A stretch of 64,000 bases of DNA, taken from assembly GCA_029266425.1 (NCBI GenBank), contig JAQSWY010000006.1:1-64000 (forward strand), read 5' to 3'. The number at the start of each line of letters is the position of its first letter. The stretch's first letter is position 1. Origin of the DNA: Xanthobacteraceae bacterium (GTDB lineage: Bacteria > Pseudomonadota > Alphaproteobacteria > Rhizobiales > Xanthobacteraceae). The notes under the pieces were generated by a model. That model saw only the letters and a program-made list of their open reading frames with translations. It made no database searches and was not told the DNA's origin. Below, piece by piece: positions 1-12,460 of this stretch. Both the position numbers and the translations under genes were made by a program.

Positions 1-26
1 CAAGTCGTGCAGGCAAGTCGTGCAGG
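1..26. repeat. 13-bp tandem direct repeat
   Basis: The window opens with two perfect, adjacent copies of a 13-base unit (1-13 and 14-26). The rest of the stretch up to the glyS start at 169 shows no convincing ribosome binding site or complete gene. One frame stays open through 67-168 and runs out of phase into glyS, so it could be the tail of an upstream gene cut by the window edge. The tandem copy may be real or an assembly-edge effect. Confidence 0.5.
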
Positions 27-168
27 TCGGATTATCGCGCTAAACGTGCATCGCCGTCCAATCAAACCCGCCTGGCGTCCTCGCCGGCCTTGACGGCGCG
101 GCGAAGCTGGGCAATTTCGCCCCGACCTTCCCGGCAACCCTGTCGGGTGCCGACATGGTGGCCGCTCA

Positions 169-2436
169 ATGCCTGATCTCCTGCTTGAACTGTTCTGCGA
201 GGAAATCCCCGCGCGCATGCAGGCCACCGCGGCGGACAATCTGAAGAAGCTGGTGACCGATGCGCTGGTCGAGCGCGGCCTCATCTATGAGGGCGCCAAG
301 GCCTTCGTGACGCCGCGCCGGCTCGCGCTCGCGGTGCACGGCCTGCCTGCGGGCCAGCCGGACACCCATGAGGAGCGCAAGGGCCCGCGTGTCGGCGCGC
401 CCGAGGCGGCGATCCAGGGCTTCCTCAAGGCGGCGGGGCTGGCCTCGATCGACGAGGCGACGATCGAGAGCGATCCGAAGAAGGGCGAGTTCTATGTCGC
501 CCGCATCCACAAGCACGGCCGACCGACGCCGGCGGTGATCGCCGACATCGTGCCCGAGATCGTGCGCACCTTCCCGTGGCCAAAATCCATGCGCTGGGGT
601 TCCGGAACCTTGCGCTGGGTGCGGCCGCTGCAATCCATCCTCTGCACCTTCGGCCCGGAGACCGAGGAGCCGGAGGTGGTGCAGTTCGAGATCGACGGGC
701 TGAAGTCCGGCGACCTCACGCGCGGCCATCGTTTCCTCAGCGAAGGCGACATCAAGGTTCGCCGGCTCGACGACTGGATGGTGAAGCTGGAAGCGGCCCA
801 TGTCGTCGTCGACCGCGAGCGCCGCAAGGACATCATCCTCAACGACGCCAAGGACCTCGCCTTGGCGCAGGGGCTGGAACTGGTCGAGGATCCGGGCCTG
901 CTGGAGGAGATCGCCGGCCTCGTCGAATGGCCGGTGGTGCTGATGGGCGAGTTCGAGGAGGCCTTCCTCGACATCCCCGACGAGGTGATCCGCGCCACCA
1001 TCCGGGCCAACCAGAAATGCTTTGTCTTGAAGGACCCCAGGACCGGCCGGCTGGCGAACAAGTTCGTGCTGGTGTCGAACCTCGTCGCGACGGACGGGGG
1101 AGCGGCGATCGTCGCCGGCAATGGCCGGGTGATCCGCGCCCGCCTGTCCGACGCAAAGTTCTTCTGGGACACCGATCGGAAGGCGACGCTGGAAAGCCGG
1201 CTGGGCAAGTTCGAGAACATCACCTTCCACGAGAAGCTGGGCTCGCAGGCGGAGCGGATCGGGCGCATTGCGAAGCTGGCCCGCGAATTGGCACCCGTCG
1301 TTGGCGCCGATCCGGACTTGGCCGAAAAGGCCGCCCGCCTCGCCAAGGCGGACCTGCTGACCGAGGTGGTGGGCGAGTTCCCCGAGGTGCAGGGCTTGAT
1401 GGGGAAGTATTACGCCCGGTTGGAAGGCCTGCCGGAAGAGATCGCCGCGGCGAGCGAGGAGCACTACAAGCCGCAGGGGCCGAGCGACCGCGTGCCGACC
1501 GCACCGGTTTCGGTGGCCGTCGCGCTGGCCGACAAGATCGATACGCTGGTCGGCTTCTGGGCCATCGACGAGAAGCCTACGGGGAGCAAGGACCCGTATG
1601 CGTTGCGCCGCGCGGCGCTGGGGGTGGTACGTATCGTGCTGGAGAACGGGGTGCGGCTGAAGCTCGGCGTTAGCACCCTGAGTTCAACTAGAGTGATTTT
1701 GAGGCTCTTGGCGGAACGCACTCTTGTAGAGATGCGCGAGAATGAGGCGAAGCTAAAGAGCGAATTCGAAGTTGCGCGATCTCTTCCCTTTGCGATGGGG
1801 ATTCAAAGAGGCGCGGAGGCCGAAGGGTTATGGCTGTACCACCAGCGTCTCGCCGATGAGTTCGAAAGTACGCGAGAGTCGTGGGTTAGCGAGCGGGAAC
1901 CGAAACTTGTACTGGAACTCCTCACTTTCTTCGCCGACCGCCTGAAGGTTCATCTTCGCGAGCAGGGTGCTCGGCACGACCTCGTCGATGCCGTCTTCGC
2001 GCTCGAAGGCCAGGACGATCTGCTGCTCATCGTCCGCCGCGTCGAAGCGCTCGGCCGCTTCCTCGGCACCGATGACGGCAGGAACCTCCTCACCGGCTAC
2101 AAGCGCGCGGCGAACATTCTGCGCATCGAGGAGAAGAAGGACGGCGTCTCGTACACGGGCAGCGTCGATGCCGCACTGCTCGAGGCGCCAGAGGAACGCG
2201 CCCTCGAGGAAGCCATCGCCGCCGCCACACCGCGCATCGACGACGCGCTCGCCCGCGAGGATTTCGAGGGCGCAATGAGCCTCATCGCCACGCTGCGCGC
2301 GCCGGTCGATGCCTTCTTCGAGAAGGTCACGGTGAACGCGCCCGATGCCGCGCTGCGGGCCAATCGGCTGCGCCTGCTCGCCGACATCCGCTCCGCGACC
2401 CGGGCGATCGCGGATTTCGACCGGATCGAAGGGTAG
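169..2436 (+). CDS. glyS: Glycine--tRNA ligase beta subunit
   Basis: Beta subunit of the heterotetrameric (alpha2beta2) bacterial glycyl-tRNA synthetase, which charges tRNA-Gly in the cytoplasm. The N-terminus ([17 protein letters not shown]) is the family's characteristic opening and fixes the start, although I see no strong ribosome binding site. The segment around residues 470-497 ([14 protein letters not shown]) and the later [20 protein letters not shown] block are typical alphaproteobacterial GlyS and lead into the C-terminal anticodon-binding region. At 755 residues it is slightly long for the family. Residues about 500-584 (bases about 1666-1920) are odd: the codons there (TTA, CTA, GTA, AGT, ACT, AGA) are unlike the GC-rich codons on either side, although the reading frame is intact. 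glyQ is presumably just outside the window. Confidence 0.96.
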   Translation: MPDLLLELFCEEIPARMQATAADNLKKLVTDALVERGLIYEGAKAFVTPRRLALAVHGLPAGQPDTHEERKGPRVGAPEAAIQGFLKAAGLASIDEATIESDPKKGEFYVARIHKHGRPTPAVIADIVPEIVRTFPWPKSMRWGSGTLRWVRPLQSILCTFGPETEEPEVVQFEIDGLKSGDLTRGHRFLSEGDIKVRRLDDWMVKLEAAHVVVDRERRKDIILNDAKDLALAQGLELVEDPGLLEEIAGLVEWPVVLMGEFEEAFLDIPDEVIRATIRANQKCFVLKDPRTGRLANKFVLVSNLVATDGGAAIVAGNGRVIRARLSDAKFFWDTDRKATLESRLGKFENITFHEKLGSQAERIGRIAKLARELAPVVGADPDLAEKAARLAKADLLTEVVGEFPEVQGLMGKYYARLEGLPEEIAAASEEHYKPQGPSDRVPTAPVSVAVALADKIDTLVGFWAIDEKPTGSKDPYALRRAALGVVRIVLENGVRLKLGVSTLSSTRVILRLLAERTLVEMRENEAKLKSEFEVARSLPFAMGIQRGAEAEGLWLYHQRLADEFESTRESWVSEREPKLVLELLTFFADRLKVHLREQGARHDLVDAVFALEGQDDLLLIVRRVEALGRFLGTDDGRNLLTGYKRAANILRIEEKKDGVSYTGSVDAALLEAPEERALEEAIAAATPRIDDALAREDFEGAMSLIATLRAPVDAFFEKVTVNAPDAALRANRLRLLADIRSATRAIADFDRIEG

Positions 2437-2449
2437 CGCCTAGGGAACG

Positions 2450-2540
2450 ACCTCATCCTGAGGTGCCGCACGCGGCCTCGAAGGATGCTGAGACAGGACG
2501 GCCCCATCTGCGCGAGCATCTTCGAGGCTCGGATGAGGTG
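2450..2540. repeat. Family A palindromic intergenic repeat
   Basis: The motif CCTCATCCTGAGGTGC, then CTCGAAGGATG, with an inverted partner ending in GGATGAGG. Related copies lie at 41069-41173 and 45703-45748. It matches the style of REP-like elements scattered between genes in Hyphomicrobiales. Confidence 0.7.
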
Positions 2541-2554
2541 GTAAATTAAGGTTG

Positions 2555-2580
2555 GGAACCTTCCCCTACCTCCGGCCGTT
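2555..2580 (+). promoter_or_regulatory. EcfG-type promoter for the DUF3096 gene
   Basis: GGAAC (2555-2559), 17-base spacer, CGTT (2577-2580). This is an exact match to the EcfG consensus GGAAC-N16/17-CGTT of alphaproteobacterial general stress promoters. It ends 31 bases upstream of the ATG at 2612, and the cognate sigma factor is encoded at 16892-17446. Confidence 0.75.
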
Positions 2581-2611
2581 CTCCGCACGCCATCCTGCGG
2601 AGCCCGTTCCC

Positions 2612-2755
2612 ATGCAGATCGACGTCATCACCCTTCAGCCGATCGTCGCCCTGGTCGCCGGCATACTGATCCTCGTGATGCCGCGCCTCTTGAACATGAT
2701 CGTGGCCGTCTACCTCATCTTCATTGGCGTCGTCGGGCTGATGGGCAAGTTCTGA
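2612..2755 (+). CDS. DUF3096 small membrane protein
   Basis: A 47-residue protein made almost entirely of two hydrophobic helices (about residues 9-25 and 29-43) around a PRLL turn. It matches the DUF3096 family of small inner-membrane proteins of unknown function. I chose the ATG at 2612 because the protein then opens MQIDVITLQP, the usual start for this family; longer frames upstream read through the promoter. The exact EcfG-type promoter just upstream suggests induction in the general stress response. The function is not known. Confidence 0.85.
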   Translation: MQIDVITLQPIVALVAGILILVMPRLLNMIVAVYLIFIGVVGLMGKF

Positions 2756-2779
2756 CGCCTGCCCATCGCGCCGTGGCGA

Positions 2780-3178
2780 TCAGTCCTTCTTCAGCATCGC
2801 ATCGAGGCTCCAGGGCCCGGGACCCGCGAAGAACAGATAGAAGAAGACAAAGCAGTACAGCACCGCCAGCTCGCCTTGATTGACGATTGGGAAGAAGTTT
2901 TGCGGCGCGTGCACCATGAAATAGGCAACCGCCGTGAAGCCCGAGAGGATGAAGGCGACCGGCCGGGAAAACAGGCCGATCAGCAGCAGGATACCGCCGA
3001 CCAGTTCGATCAGGCCGGATAGCCCGCTGAGCGATGAGAAGTCGATCCCGATGTGCCGCCCCGGCGGGAAACCGAGGACCTTCATGGTGCCGTGCTGCAA
3101 TAAGAGCAGCGCCGACATGATGCGTAGCAGGCTGAGAACGCGTGGCGTCCAGCTCCCTAAAGTCGTTTCCATTGACAT
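2780..3178 (-). CDS. DoxX family membrane protein
   Basis: A protein of about 132 residues with four predicted membrane helices, matching the DoxX family (relatives of the thiosulfate:quinone oxidoreductase subunit and many uncharacterised membrane proteins). The segment LLLLQHGTMKVLGFPPG and the following GLIELVGGILLLIGLFSRP block are typical. The start at 3178 (MSMETTLG) has an alternative in-frame ATG at 3172. It converges on the DUF3096 gene with a 24-base gap and diverges from ppdK. Its substrate or redox partner cannot be told from sequence. Confidence 0.85.
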   Translation of the reverse strand: MSMETTLGSWTPRVLSLLRIMSALLLLQHGTMKVLGFPPGRHIGIDFSSLSGLSGLIELVGGILLLIGLFSRPVAFILSGFTAVAYFMVHAPQNFFPIVNQGELAVLYCFVFFYLFFAGPGPWSLDAMLKKD

Positions 3179-3396
3179 GCAAACAATCCCCGAATCGTCT
3201 TCACCGGCTCCCGGCCGATCGTGAAGGTGCCGTAACGGCGCTTCCGCGACAATCTGCCGCCTGCTCACGTTCCGGTGCGCTCTTCTGTTTCGCTGCACTG
3301 CGAAGGATTGAATTGAACCGGGACGCGCGACCGGTTAGACCGTATTGTGGAAAAGCTGTCCGGGCGGATTGTCCGGATAGGCACCATAGCCTTGAT

Positions 3397-3416
3397 ACGA
3401 CGATATTTATCGTCGT
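3397..3416. promoter_or_regulatory. 20-bp palindrome in the DoxX/ppdK divergent region
   Basis: Perfect 9-bp arms, ACGACGATA and TATCGTCGT, separated by TT. It lies 64 bases upstream of the ppdK ATG in an AT-richer part of the 302-base divergent intergenic region (3179-3480). It looks like an operator for a dimeric regulator; the regulator is unknown. I see nothing else definite in this intergenic stretch. Confidence 0.5.
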
Positions 3417-3480
3417 TTCCGGAATTTCCATTCCACGCCGCGCAATGGCCTCGGCCATGCGCCAACGGGGCAACCACCAC

Positions 3481-6177
<2,697 letters not shown>

Positions 6178-6314
6178 AGCCGGCTTAAGAACTACGCCAT
6201 CTCCGGTACGAACAGACCGGGGATGGCGGTGTGATAAGACCTTCGGCGGATAAAGCCGCGCGGCGGTCATCATTCGGTGCCACACTGGTCCGGTTCGTCT
6301 TGCCGAGTCGTCCC

Positions 6315-7067
6315 ATGCTGTTCCGTGCCACTCGCCCCGCCCCGCCGGAGCCCGAGCAATTCATGCTGCGGGTCGATGGTGAGGACATACCAATAAGCCT
6401 GCGCCGCAACCCGCGTGCGCGGCGCTACACGCTGCGCGTGCGTACCGCCGAGCGCGATGTCGTGCTCACCATGCCGCCGCGCGGCTCGGCGCGGGAGGCC
6501 TTCGCCTTCGCCGAGCGCTACCGCGACTGGATCACCGTCCGCCTCGCCCGGCTTCCCAAGGCGATACCGTTCGAGCCCGGGGCCAGGATACCGCTGCGCG
6601 GCGACGTGCACCGGCTGGTGCATCGGCCGAATGCCCGCGGTACGGTCTGGCTTGAAGCATCGGCCACCGGCCCGCTGCTCTGCGTCGCCGGCGAGCGCGC
6701 GCATTTTGCGAGGCGCGTGCACGATTTCCTGAAGCGGGAGGCGCGGCGTGACCTCACCGAGGCTTCGCGCCGTCATGCGAGCGCCCTCCGCGTCAGCATC
6801 GCGCGTATCACCTTGCGTGACACGGCGAGCCGCTGGGGGTCCTGCTCGGCCAGTGGAGCGCTGTCCTACTCCTGGCGGCTGATCTTTGCGCCCCCTTTTG
6901 TGCTCGACTATCTCGCGGCGCATGAGATCGCGCACCGGCGCGAGATGAATCATGGATCGCGCTTCTGGAAGGCGGTCGACGCCCTCTATCCCAATCGCGA
7001 ACGTGCCGAGCGCTGGCTGAAGGTGCATGGGCCGGAACTGCACCGGTACGGGGTAGAGGAGGATTAG
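6315..7067 (+). CDS. YgjP-like (DUF45) zinc metallopeptidase domain protein
   Basis: A protein of about 250 residues of the YgjP/DUF45 family, related to SprT and M48-type zinc metalloproteases. The sequence shows RWGSCS, then the zinc motif HEIAH inside YLAAHEIAHRREMNHGSRFW, with a downstream histidine in the expected position. The N-terminal part (IPISLRRNPRARRYTLRV) is the family's usual beta-rich region. I preferred the ATG at 6315 (MLFRATRPAPPEP) over an upstream start at 6231 because the upstream extension is not conserved in style. The physiological substrate is unknown. Confidence 0.85.
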   Translation: MLFRATRPAPPEPEQFMLRVDGEDIPISLRRNPRARRYTLRVRTAERDVVLTMPPRGSAREAFAFAERYRDWITVRLARLPKAIPFEPGARIPLRGDVHRLVHRPNARGTVWLEASATGPLLCVAGERAHFARRVHDFLKREARRDLTEASRRHASALRVSIARITLRDTASRWGSCSASGALSYSWRLIFAPPFVLDYLAAHEIAHRREMNHGSRFWKAVDALYPNRERAERWLKVHGPELHRYGVEED

Positions 7068-7085
7068 CCTCCGACCCCCACAGGT

Positions 7086-7184
7086 GTCATCCCGGACGCC
7101 GCGCCAGCGGCGAGCCGGGATCGCGTGAAGTCCCGCGCATCACCTTCCCAAGATCCCGGATCGGCCTGCAGCCGTCCGGGATGC
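7086..7184. repeat. Family B palindromic intergenic repeat
   Basis: GTCATCCCGGACGCCGCG, then GAGCCGGGATCGC, with an inverted half ending in GTCCGGGATG. Related copies are at 18881-18922, 29153-29245, 38354-38460 and 55913-55995. It lies between two convergent genes, where it may also serve as a terminator-like hairpin. Confidence 0.7.
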
Positions 7185-7206
7185 CGCCCAGAGGGAAGCA
7201 GGGATA

Positions 7207-9399
7207 TCAGCCGTTGCCGCCGAACAGCTTGTCGAGCAGCCAATTGTCGAGCCCAGGGGCACGAGACGGCGCGGGAGCGCCCATATCGCCCGGCGGGCGC
7301 GGATAATAGGTCGGGCCCCCGGTCACCACCGGCTCCTCAGGCACGTCGCCGGACGGCGGCGTTGCGTAGTCCTGAATGTAGTCGCCGCCGGGCAGCGCGG
7401 CGACCGGCACGCCGTCATGGGCGGTGCGCATCAGCCGGCTCCAGATCTCTACCGGCAGGCCGGAACCGGACGCTTTCTTGGTCGGCGAGGAATCGTCATT
7501 GCCGAGCCAGACGGTGGCGATATAGCGGGACGTGTAGCCGACGAACCAGGCGTCGCGATAATCCTGGCTGGTGCCGGTCTTGCCGGCGGCCGGCCAGCCC
7601 GGCAGTTCGGCGCGGCGGGCGGTGCCGGTCACCAATGTCTCGCGCAGCATGCGGTTCATCATGGCGACGTGGGGCGGCGCCATCACCTGCCCGCGGTTCT
7701 GCCCGGCATAGGAATAGAGGATCTTGCCCTTGGCATCGCGCACCCGGTCGATCACGTGCGGCGTGACCCCGATACCGCCATTGGCGAAGGGCGCATAGGC
7801 CGCCGCCATCTCCAGCGGAGACACTTCCGAGGTGCCGAGCGCGATGGAGGGATTGGGCTCGAGCTTGGAGGTGATGCCGAGTCGCTTCGCCGTCTTCGCC
7901 ACCTCGGCCGGGCCGACCTCGAGCGCGAGGCGCACCGCCACGGTGTTCAGCGAGAGCGACAATGCCGTCGTCAGCGTCACCGGGCCGCGATAATCATGGG
8001 AGAAATTCTCCGGCTTCCAGCCCTTCAGCTTGATCGGCGCGTCCTCGCGCACGCTGTCCGGCGTCAGGCCGCGCTCCAGCGCGGTCAGGTAGACGAACGG
8101 CTTGAAGGAAGAACCGGGCTGGCGCCGGGCGCTCACCGCGCGATTGTACTGGCTGTCCTCATAGGATTTGCCGCCGACCAGGGCCTTGACCGCGCCGTCG
8201 GTGTCCATCAGCACGATGGCGCCCTGCTCGACGCCGTAGCGCGCGCCGTTGCGGTTGAGCGCGTCGGTGAGCGCCTTCTCGGCGGTTGACTGGAGGGTGC
8301 TGTCGAGGCTGGTCTGCACGATGACGTCGTGATCGATGGTGCCGATCAGCGGCTCGAGCTGCTCCATGATCCAGTCGGCGGCATAGGCGGCGCTCTCCTG
8401 GCCCTGGTTCTTCGAGAGCACGGCCGGGCGGGCGGTTGCCGTCGCCGCCATGGCGGAGGTGATGAAGCCGGCATCCTGCATGGCGGCTATCACCAACTCG
8501 GCGCGCTCCTGCGCACCCTTGAGATTGCGGGTCGGGGCCAACGCCGAGGGCGATTTGACGAGGCCGGCCAGCATGGCGGCCTCCGACAGCGTCACCTGCC
8601 GCGCCGACTTGCCGAAATAGCGCTGCGCCGCCGCCTCGACGCCATAGGCGCCGGCGCCGAAATAGACCCGGTTCACATAGAGCTCGACGATCTCGTTCTT
8701 CGAGTATTTGGCCTCAAGCCACAGCGCCAGGATCACTTCCTGGATCTTGCGGGACAGGGTGCGCTCCTGGGTCAGGAACAGGTTCTTGGCGAGCTGCTGG
8801 GTCAGCGTCGAGCCGCCCTCGCGCAGCCGGCCGGAGGTGAGGTTCACCACGACGGCGCGGGCGAGGCCCAGCACGTCGATGCCGAAATGGCTGTAGAAGC
8901 GTCGGTCCTCGATGGCGATGAAGGCCTGCGGCAGATAGGGCGGCAGCGCGCGCAGCGGCACAGCGGTACCGCGCATGTCGCCGCGTGTGGCGATGGTCTT
9001 GCCGTCCTGACCCTGGATGATGACGGTCGGCGGGCGCTCGGGAATGGCAAGGTTCTGGATCGGCGGCAGCTGGCTCGCCTCATAGGCGACGAGCCCGGCG
9101 AGGCCGATCACCGCCCACAGGCCGAGCACGAAGCTCCAATAGAACAGCCGGCGCCAGCCCCGCTTGCGACGCGGCGCGGTGTGGGTGCGCTCGCGCGGGC
9201 GGTCTCGGCGGGTGGAGGTGGCGCGGGCGGGAATGGCCTCGGTCCTGGGTTCGCTGTCACGGGGCGCCCGCGGCGAGGATCTCGTATCTGGGCCGCGGAT
9301 CACCGCCGGCCGGTCGTCCGGACCGAGCCGCAGATCGACGATTGCGCCGGGCGCGCTCAATACCGGCTCGCGCCGACCCTCGCCCTTGCGCCGTCCCAT
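7207..9399 (-). CDS. Class A penicillin-binding protein (PBP1A type)
   Basis: A bifunctional peptidoglycan glycosyltransferase/transpeptidase anchored in the inner membrane. After a basic cytoplasmic tail there is one membrane helix (about residues 45-65). The GT51 domain follows with the EDRRFYSHFGID motif and the REGGSTLTQQLAKNLFL motif. The transpeptidase domain has the SxxK serine in PGSSFKPF, SLN in LSLSLNTVAVR, and KTG in AGKTGTSQDYRD. I chose ATG 9399, preceded by a purine-rich GAGGGAAG, rather than the GTG at 9417 that overlaps that site. It is slightly shorter than E. coli PBP1a and ends in a proline-rich tail. Confidence 0.93.
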   Translation of the reverse strand: MGRRKGEGRREPVLSAPGAIVDLRLGPDDRPAVIRGPDTRSSPRAPRDSEPRTEAIPARATSTRRDRPRERTHTAPRRKRGWRRLFYWSFVLGLWAVIGLAGLVAYEASQLPPIQNLAIPERPPTVIIQGQDGKTIATRGDMRGTAVPLRALPPYLPQAFIAIEDRRFYSHFGIDVLGLARAVVVNLTSGRLREGGSTLTQQLAKNLFLTQERTLSRKIQEVILALWLEAKYSKNEIVELYVNRVYFGAGAYGVEAAAQRYFGKSARQVTLSEAAMLAGLVKSPSALAPTRNLKGAQERAELVIAAMQDAGFITSAMAATATARPAVLSKNQGQESAAYAADWIMEQLEPLIGTIDHDVIVQTSLDSTLQSTAEKALTDALNRNGARYGVEQGAIVLMDTDGAVKALVGGKSYEDSQYNRAVSARRQPGSSFKPFVYLTALERGLTPDSVREDAPIKLKGWKPENFSHDYRGPVTLTTALSLSLNTVAVRLALEVGPAEVAKTAKRLGITSKLEPNPSIALGTSEVSPLEMAAAYAPFANGGIGVTPHVIDRVRDAKGKILYSYAGQNRGQVMAPPHVAMMNRMLRETLVTGTARRAELPGWPAAGKTGTSQDYRDAWFVGYTSRYIATVWLGNDDSSPTKKASGSGLPVEIWSRLMRTAHDGVPVAALPGGDYIQDYATPPSGDVPEEPVVTGGPTYYPRPPGDMGAPAPSRAPGLDNWLLDKLFGGNG

Positions 9400-9516
9400 C
9401 TGTCCCGCTTCCCTCACGCCACCGGCGGTAAACGAACCCTAAATCGGACCGTTTAAAGGGCGGGTTAATGGCGGGATTTTGCGGACCCTGCGTCAGGCGG
9501 GCGAGGATCGGGGTCA

Positions 9517-9627
9517 CCCCCTCTCTCCATTGGGGAGAGGGTTGGGGTGAGGGGGCTTGGCGGCTCTGCGGTGGTAGTCCCCTCACCGACCCGCTTCGCG
9601 GGCCACCTCTCCCCGACGGGGAGAGGT
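9517..9627. repeat. Family C palindromic intergenic repeat
   Basis: CCTCTCTCCATTGGGGAGAGG, followed by a conserved CTCACCGACCCGCTTCGCGG segment and a second CTCTCCCC/GGGGAGAGG hairpin. It fills most of the gap between the PBP gene and glnD. Related copies are at 23645-23756, 53722-53760 (partial) and 57303-57350. Confidence 0.7.
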
Positions 9628-9646
9628 AATTGCCCGGGCAACCGCC

Positions 9647-12460
9647 TCAACTTGCCTGAGCGTTGGTGGCTTCGGTCTCGTCGTCGGCGTCCAGCACCTG
9701 CAGCAGAGCGCGGCGGATGGCGGAGTGGCGGGCCGCGCCGATGATCTTCGCCCCCATCAGGTCGGTGACGTAGAACACGTCGACCGCCCGCTCGCCGAAA
9801 GTCGCGACATGCGCCGAGGCGATGTTGAGATTGAGCCGCGACAGCGTCTGGGTCAGCCCGTAGAGCAGGCCCGGCCGGTCGAGCCCGGACACTTCCACCA
9901 CTGTGTGCCGGTTGGACCAGGAATTGTTCAGCGTCACGTCCGGCTCGACGGTGAAGGCGCGCGGGCGCTTCGGCATCTTTCTCGCCACCACCTCGGGCAG
10001 CTTGATCTCGCCGGAGAGCGATTTCCCGATCGAGGCCGAGATGCGCTCGGCGCGGCGGATCTCGTCGGAATCCTGCTCGAAGGCGCGGGTCAGCGCGATG
10101 GTGTCGAGCGCACGCCCGTCGGTCGTGGTGCTGATCTGCGCATCGACGATGTTGGCCCCCGCCGCCGCACAGGCTCCGGCGATGACCGCCAGGAGCTTGG
10201 GATGATCCGGCGCCAGCACGGTGAGCTCGGTGATGCCGCGCTCGGCGTCGATCCTGGTGGTGGTGTCGAGCGCGCGCCCGGCGGCCTCCGCCTCGGTGAC
10301 GAAGCGGGCATGGGCGAGCTTGTGGTCGAGATCGGCGCGCAGCCAATAGGGCGCGTAGTGCCGCGCCATGTAGCGCTCGACGGCCTCCGCGCTCCAGTCC
10401 GGCACCGCGGCGCGGAATTCGGCCTGCGCCCGGGCGACGCGGCGGGCGCGGTCGCTCTCCGAGAAGCCGCCGGTGACCACCGGCTCGGTCTCGTAATAGA
10501 GCGTGCGCAGCAGCTGCGATTTCCAGTTGTTCCACACTCCGGGGCCGACCGCGCGGATATCCGCCGTGGTGAGGATCAGCAAGAGCTTCATGCGCTCGAG
10601 GCTCTGCACCACCGCGCCGAAATTCTCGATCGTCTTGCGGTCCGACAGGTCGCGTGACTGGGCAATGGTCGACATAGTCAGATGCTGTTCGATCAGCCAG
10701 GCCACGGTGTCGGTGTCGGCGGTATTGAGGCCGAAGCGCGGCCCGAGGCGGCGCGCCACCTTGGCGCCGGCGGTCGAGTGGTCTTCGGGCCGCCCCTTGG
10801 CGATGTCGTGCAGGAAGGTCGCGACATAGAGCAATTGGCGGTTCTTGATCTGCGCCATCAGCTCATTGGCGATGCCATGTTCCGGCCGGTCGCCGCGCTC
10901 GATCTCGGACAACACGCCGATCGAGCGGATCAGATGCTCGTCCACCGTGTACGAATGGTACATGTTGAACTGCATCATCGCGACGACGCGGCCGAAATCC
11001 GGTACGAAGCGGCCGAGCACGCCGGTCTCGTTCATGCGCCGCAGCACGATCTCCGGCTCGCGCTTGGAGCAGAGAATGTCGAGGAACAGCCGGTTGGCCT
11101 CGGCGTCCTCGCGCACCCGCTGGTCGATCAGCTTGAGCGAGCGGGTGGCGAGGCGCATTGCCTCCGGGTGGAAGGCGAGTCCGTGCTTGTCGGCGAGGTG
11201 GAAGATGCGGATCAGATTGATCGGGTCGCGTCCGAAGGCGCTGGCATCGGCGACATTGATCCGGTCATTGTCGATGATGAAGTCGGTCGTCTCCTTCAGC
11301 GGGCGGCGCGGCGAGCGCTTCAGCCGCGCGATCATCCGGTTCAGCCGCGGCACCGGCTTGTCATGGCGCTCTTCCAGCGCCGCGGAGACGATGGCGGTAA
11401 GGTCGCCGACATCCTTCGCGACGAGGAAATAGTGCTTCATGAAGCGTTCCACGTCCTTCAGGCCGGGATGCTCCGTATAGCCGAGGCGCTCGGCCATCTC
11501 GCGCTGCAAATCGAAGGAAAGCCGCTCCTCCGGCTTGCCGGCGAGGAAGTGCAGATGGCAGCGCACCGACCAGAGGAAGTCCTCGCAGCGGCGGAAGATC
11601 GCGGCCTCTGCCGCGGTGAACACGCCCTTGGCGACGAGTTCCTTCGTCTCGTGGACGCGATAGACATATTTCGCGATCCAGAACAGCGTGTGCAGGTCGC
11701 GCAGGCCGCCCTTGCCGTCCTTGACGTTCGGTTCGACGAGATAGCGCGACTGTCCTGCGCGCTTCAGCCGCTCCTCGCGCTCGGCGAGCTTGGCGGCGAC
11801 GAACTCCACCGCGGTGCCCTCCACCACATCGCGGTCGAAGCGGCGGGCCAACTCGTCGAAGAGCGCCTGCTCGCCGAGAAGGAAGCGCGCTTCCAGAAGA
11901 CCGGTGCGGATGGTCATGTCGCCGCGTGCCTGGCGGATGCACTCGTCGACCGACCGCGTGGCGTGGCCGACCTTCAGCCCCATGTCCCACAGCACATAGA
12001 GCATCGCCTCGGCGACGCTCTCGCCCCAGGCAGTCTGCTTGTAGGGCAGCAGGAACAATATGTCGGTGTCGGAGCCCGGCGCCATCAGCCCGCGCCCATA
12101 GCCGCCGACCGCGACGATCGCCATGCGCTCGGAGGTAGACGGGTTATCGGACGGGTAGAGGAAGCGCACCACCAGCTCATAGACGAGGCGGATGATCTCA
12201 TCCTGCAGGCGGGAGAGCCGCTCGGCGCAGCGGCGGCCGGAGCCGTCCTGCATTAGCCAGAGTTCGGCGGTCGCCTGGCCCTCGGCATAGGCCCGCTTCA
12301 GCCGCTTGGCGACGGCGGCACGCAGCTCGGTCTCGCGGCTCGCCTTGGCGTTGGCGAGCGTCGAAATGGCGAGGGCGGCGAGCTCACCGCGCATGGCCTC
12401 GATGTCGAACAGATCCTTGAAGGGAAATTCGGAGCGACGGCGACGGCGGATCTCGTTCAT
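9647..12460 (-). CDS. glnD: PII uridylyltransferase / uridylyl-removing enzyme
   Basis: Senses glutamine and adds or removes UMP on PII proteins, setting nitrogen regulation. The 937 residues have the full GlnD order: a nucleotidyltransferase domain with GGYGRGLMAPGSDTDILF (GGxGR and SDxD metal ligands), an HD domain with FLHDIAKGRPEDHS, and two C-terminal ACT domains (LTVLAPDHPKLLAVIAGAC and VSGLDRPGLLYGLTQTL). It starts at ATG 12460. The presence of this nitrogen sensor is relevant to the sigma-54-type promoter at 57.5 kb, although the two loci are distant. Confidence 0.96.
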   Translation of the reverse strand: MNEIRRRRRSEFPFKDLFDIEAMRGELAALAISTLANAKASRETELRAAVAKRLKRAYAEGQATAELWLMQDGSGRRCAERLSRLQDEIIRLVYELVVRFLYPSDNPSTSERMAIVAVGGYGRGLMAPGSDTDILFLLPYKQTAWGESVAEAMLYVLWDMGLKVGHATRSVDECIRQARGDMTIRTGLLEARFLLGEQALFDELARRFDRDVVEGTAVEFVAAKLAEREERLKRAGQSRYLVEPNVKDGKGGLRDLHTLFWIAKYVYRVHETKELVAKGVFTAAEAAIFRRCEDFLWSVRCHLHFLAGKPEERLSFDLQREMAERLGYTEHPGLKDVERFMKHYFLVAKDVGDLTAIVSAALEERHDKPVPRLNRMIARLKRSPRRPLKETTDFIIDNDRINVADASAFGRDPINLIRIFHLADKHGLAFHPEAMRLATRSLKLIDQRVREDAEANRLFLDILCSKREPEIVLRRMNETGVLGRFVPDFGRVVAMMQFNMYHSYTVDEHLIRSIGVLSEIERGDRPEHGIANELMAQIKNRQLLYVATFLHDIAKGRPEDHSTAGAKVARRLGPRFGLNTADTDTVAWLIEQHLTMSTIAQSRDLSDRKTIENFGAVVQSLERMKLLLILTTADIRAVGPGVWNNWKSQLLRTLYYETEPVVTGGFSESDRARRVARAQAEFRAAVPDWSAEAVERYMARHYAPYWLRADLDHKLAHARFVTEAEAAGRALDTTTRIDAERGITELTVLAPDHPKLLAVIAGACAAAGANIVDAQISTTTDGRALDTIALTRAFEQDSDEIRRAERISASIGKSLSGEIKLPEVVARKMPKRPRAFTVEPDVTLNNSWSNRHTVVEVSGLDRPGLLYGLTQTLSRLNLNIASAHVATFGERAVDVFYVTDLMGAKIIGAARHSAIRRALLQVLDADDETEATNAQAS

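Noticed and set aside
7417-9456. Two long plus-strand frames opposite the penicillin-binding protein
   Set aside because: The minus strand encodes intact GT51 and transpeptidase motifs; the plus-strand translations are arginine/glycine-rich without domains.
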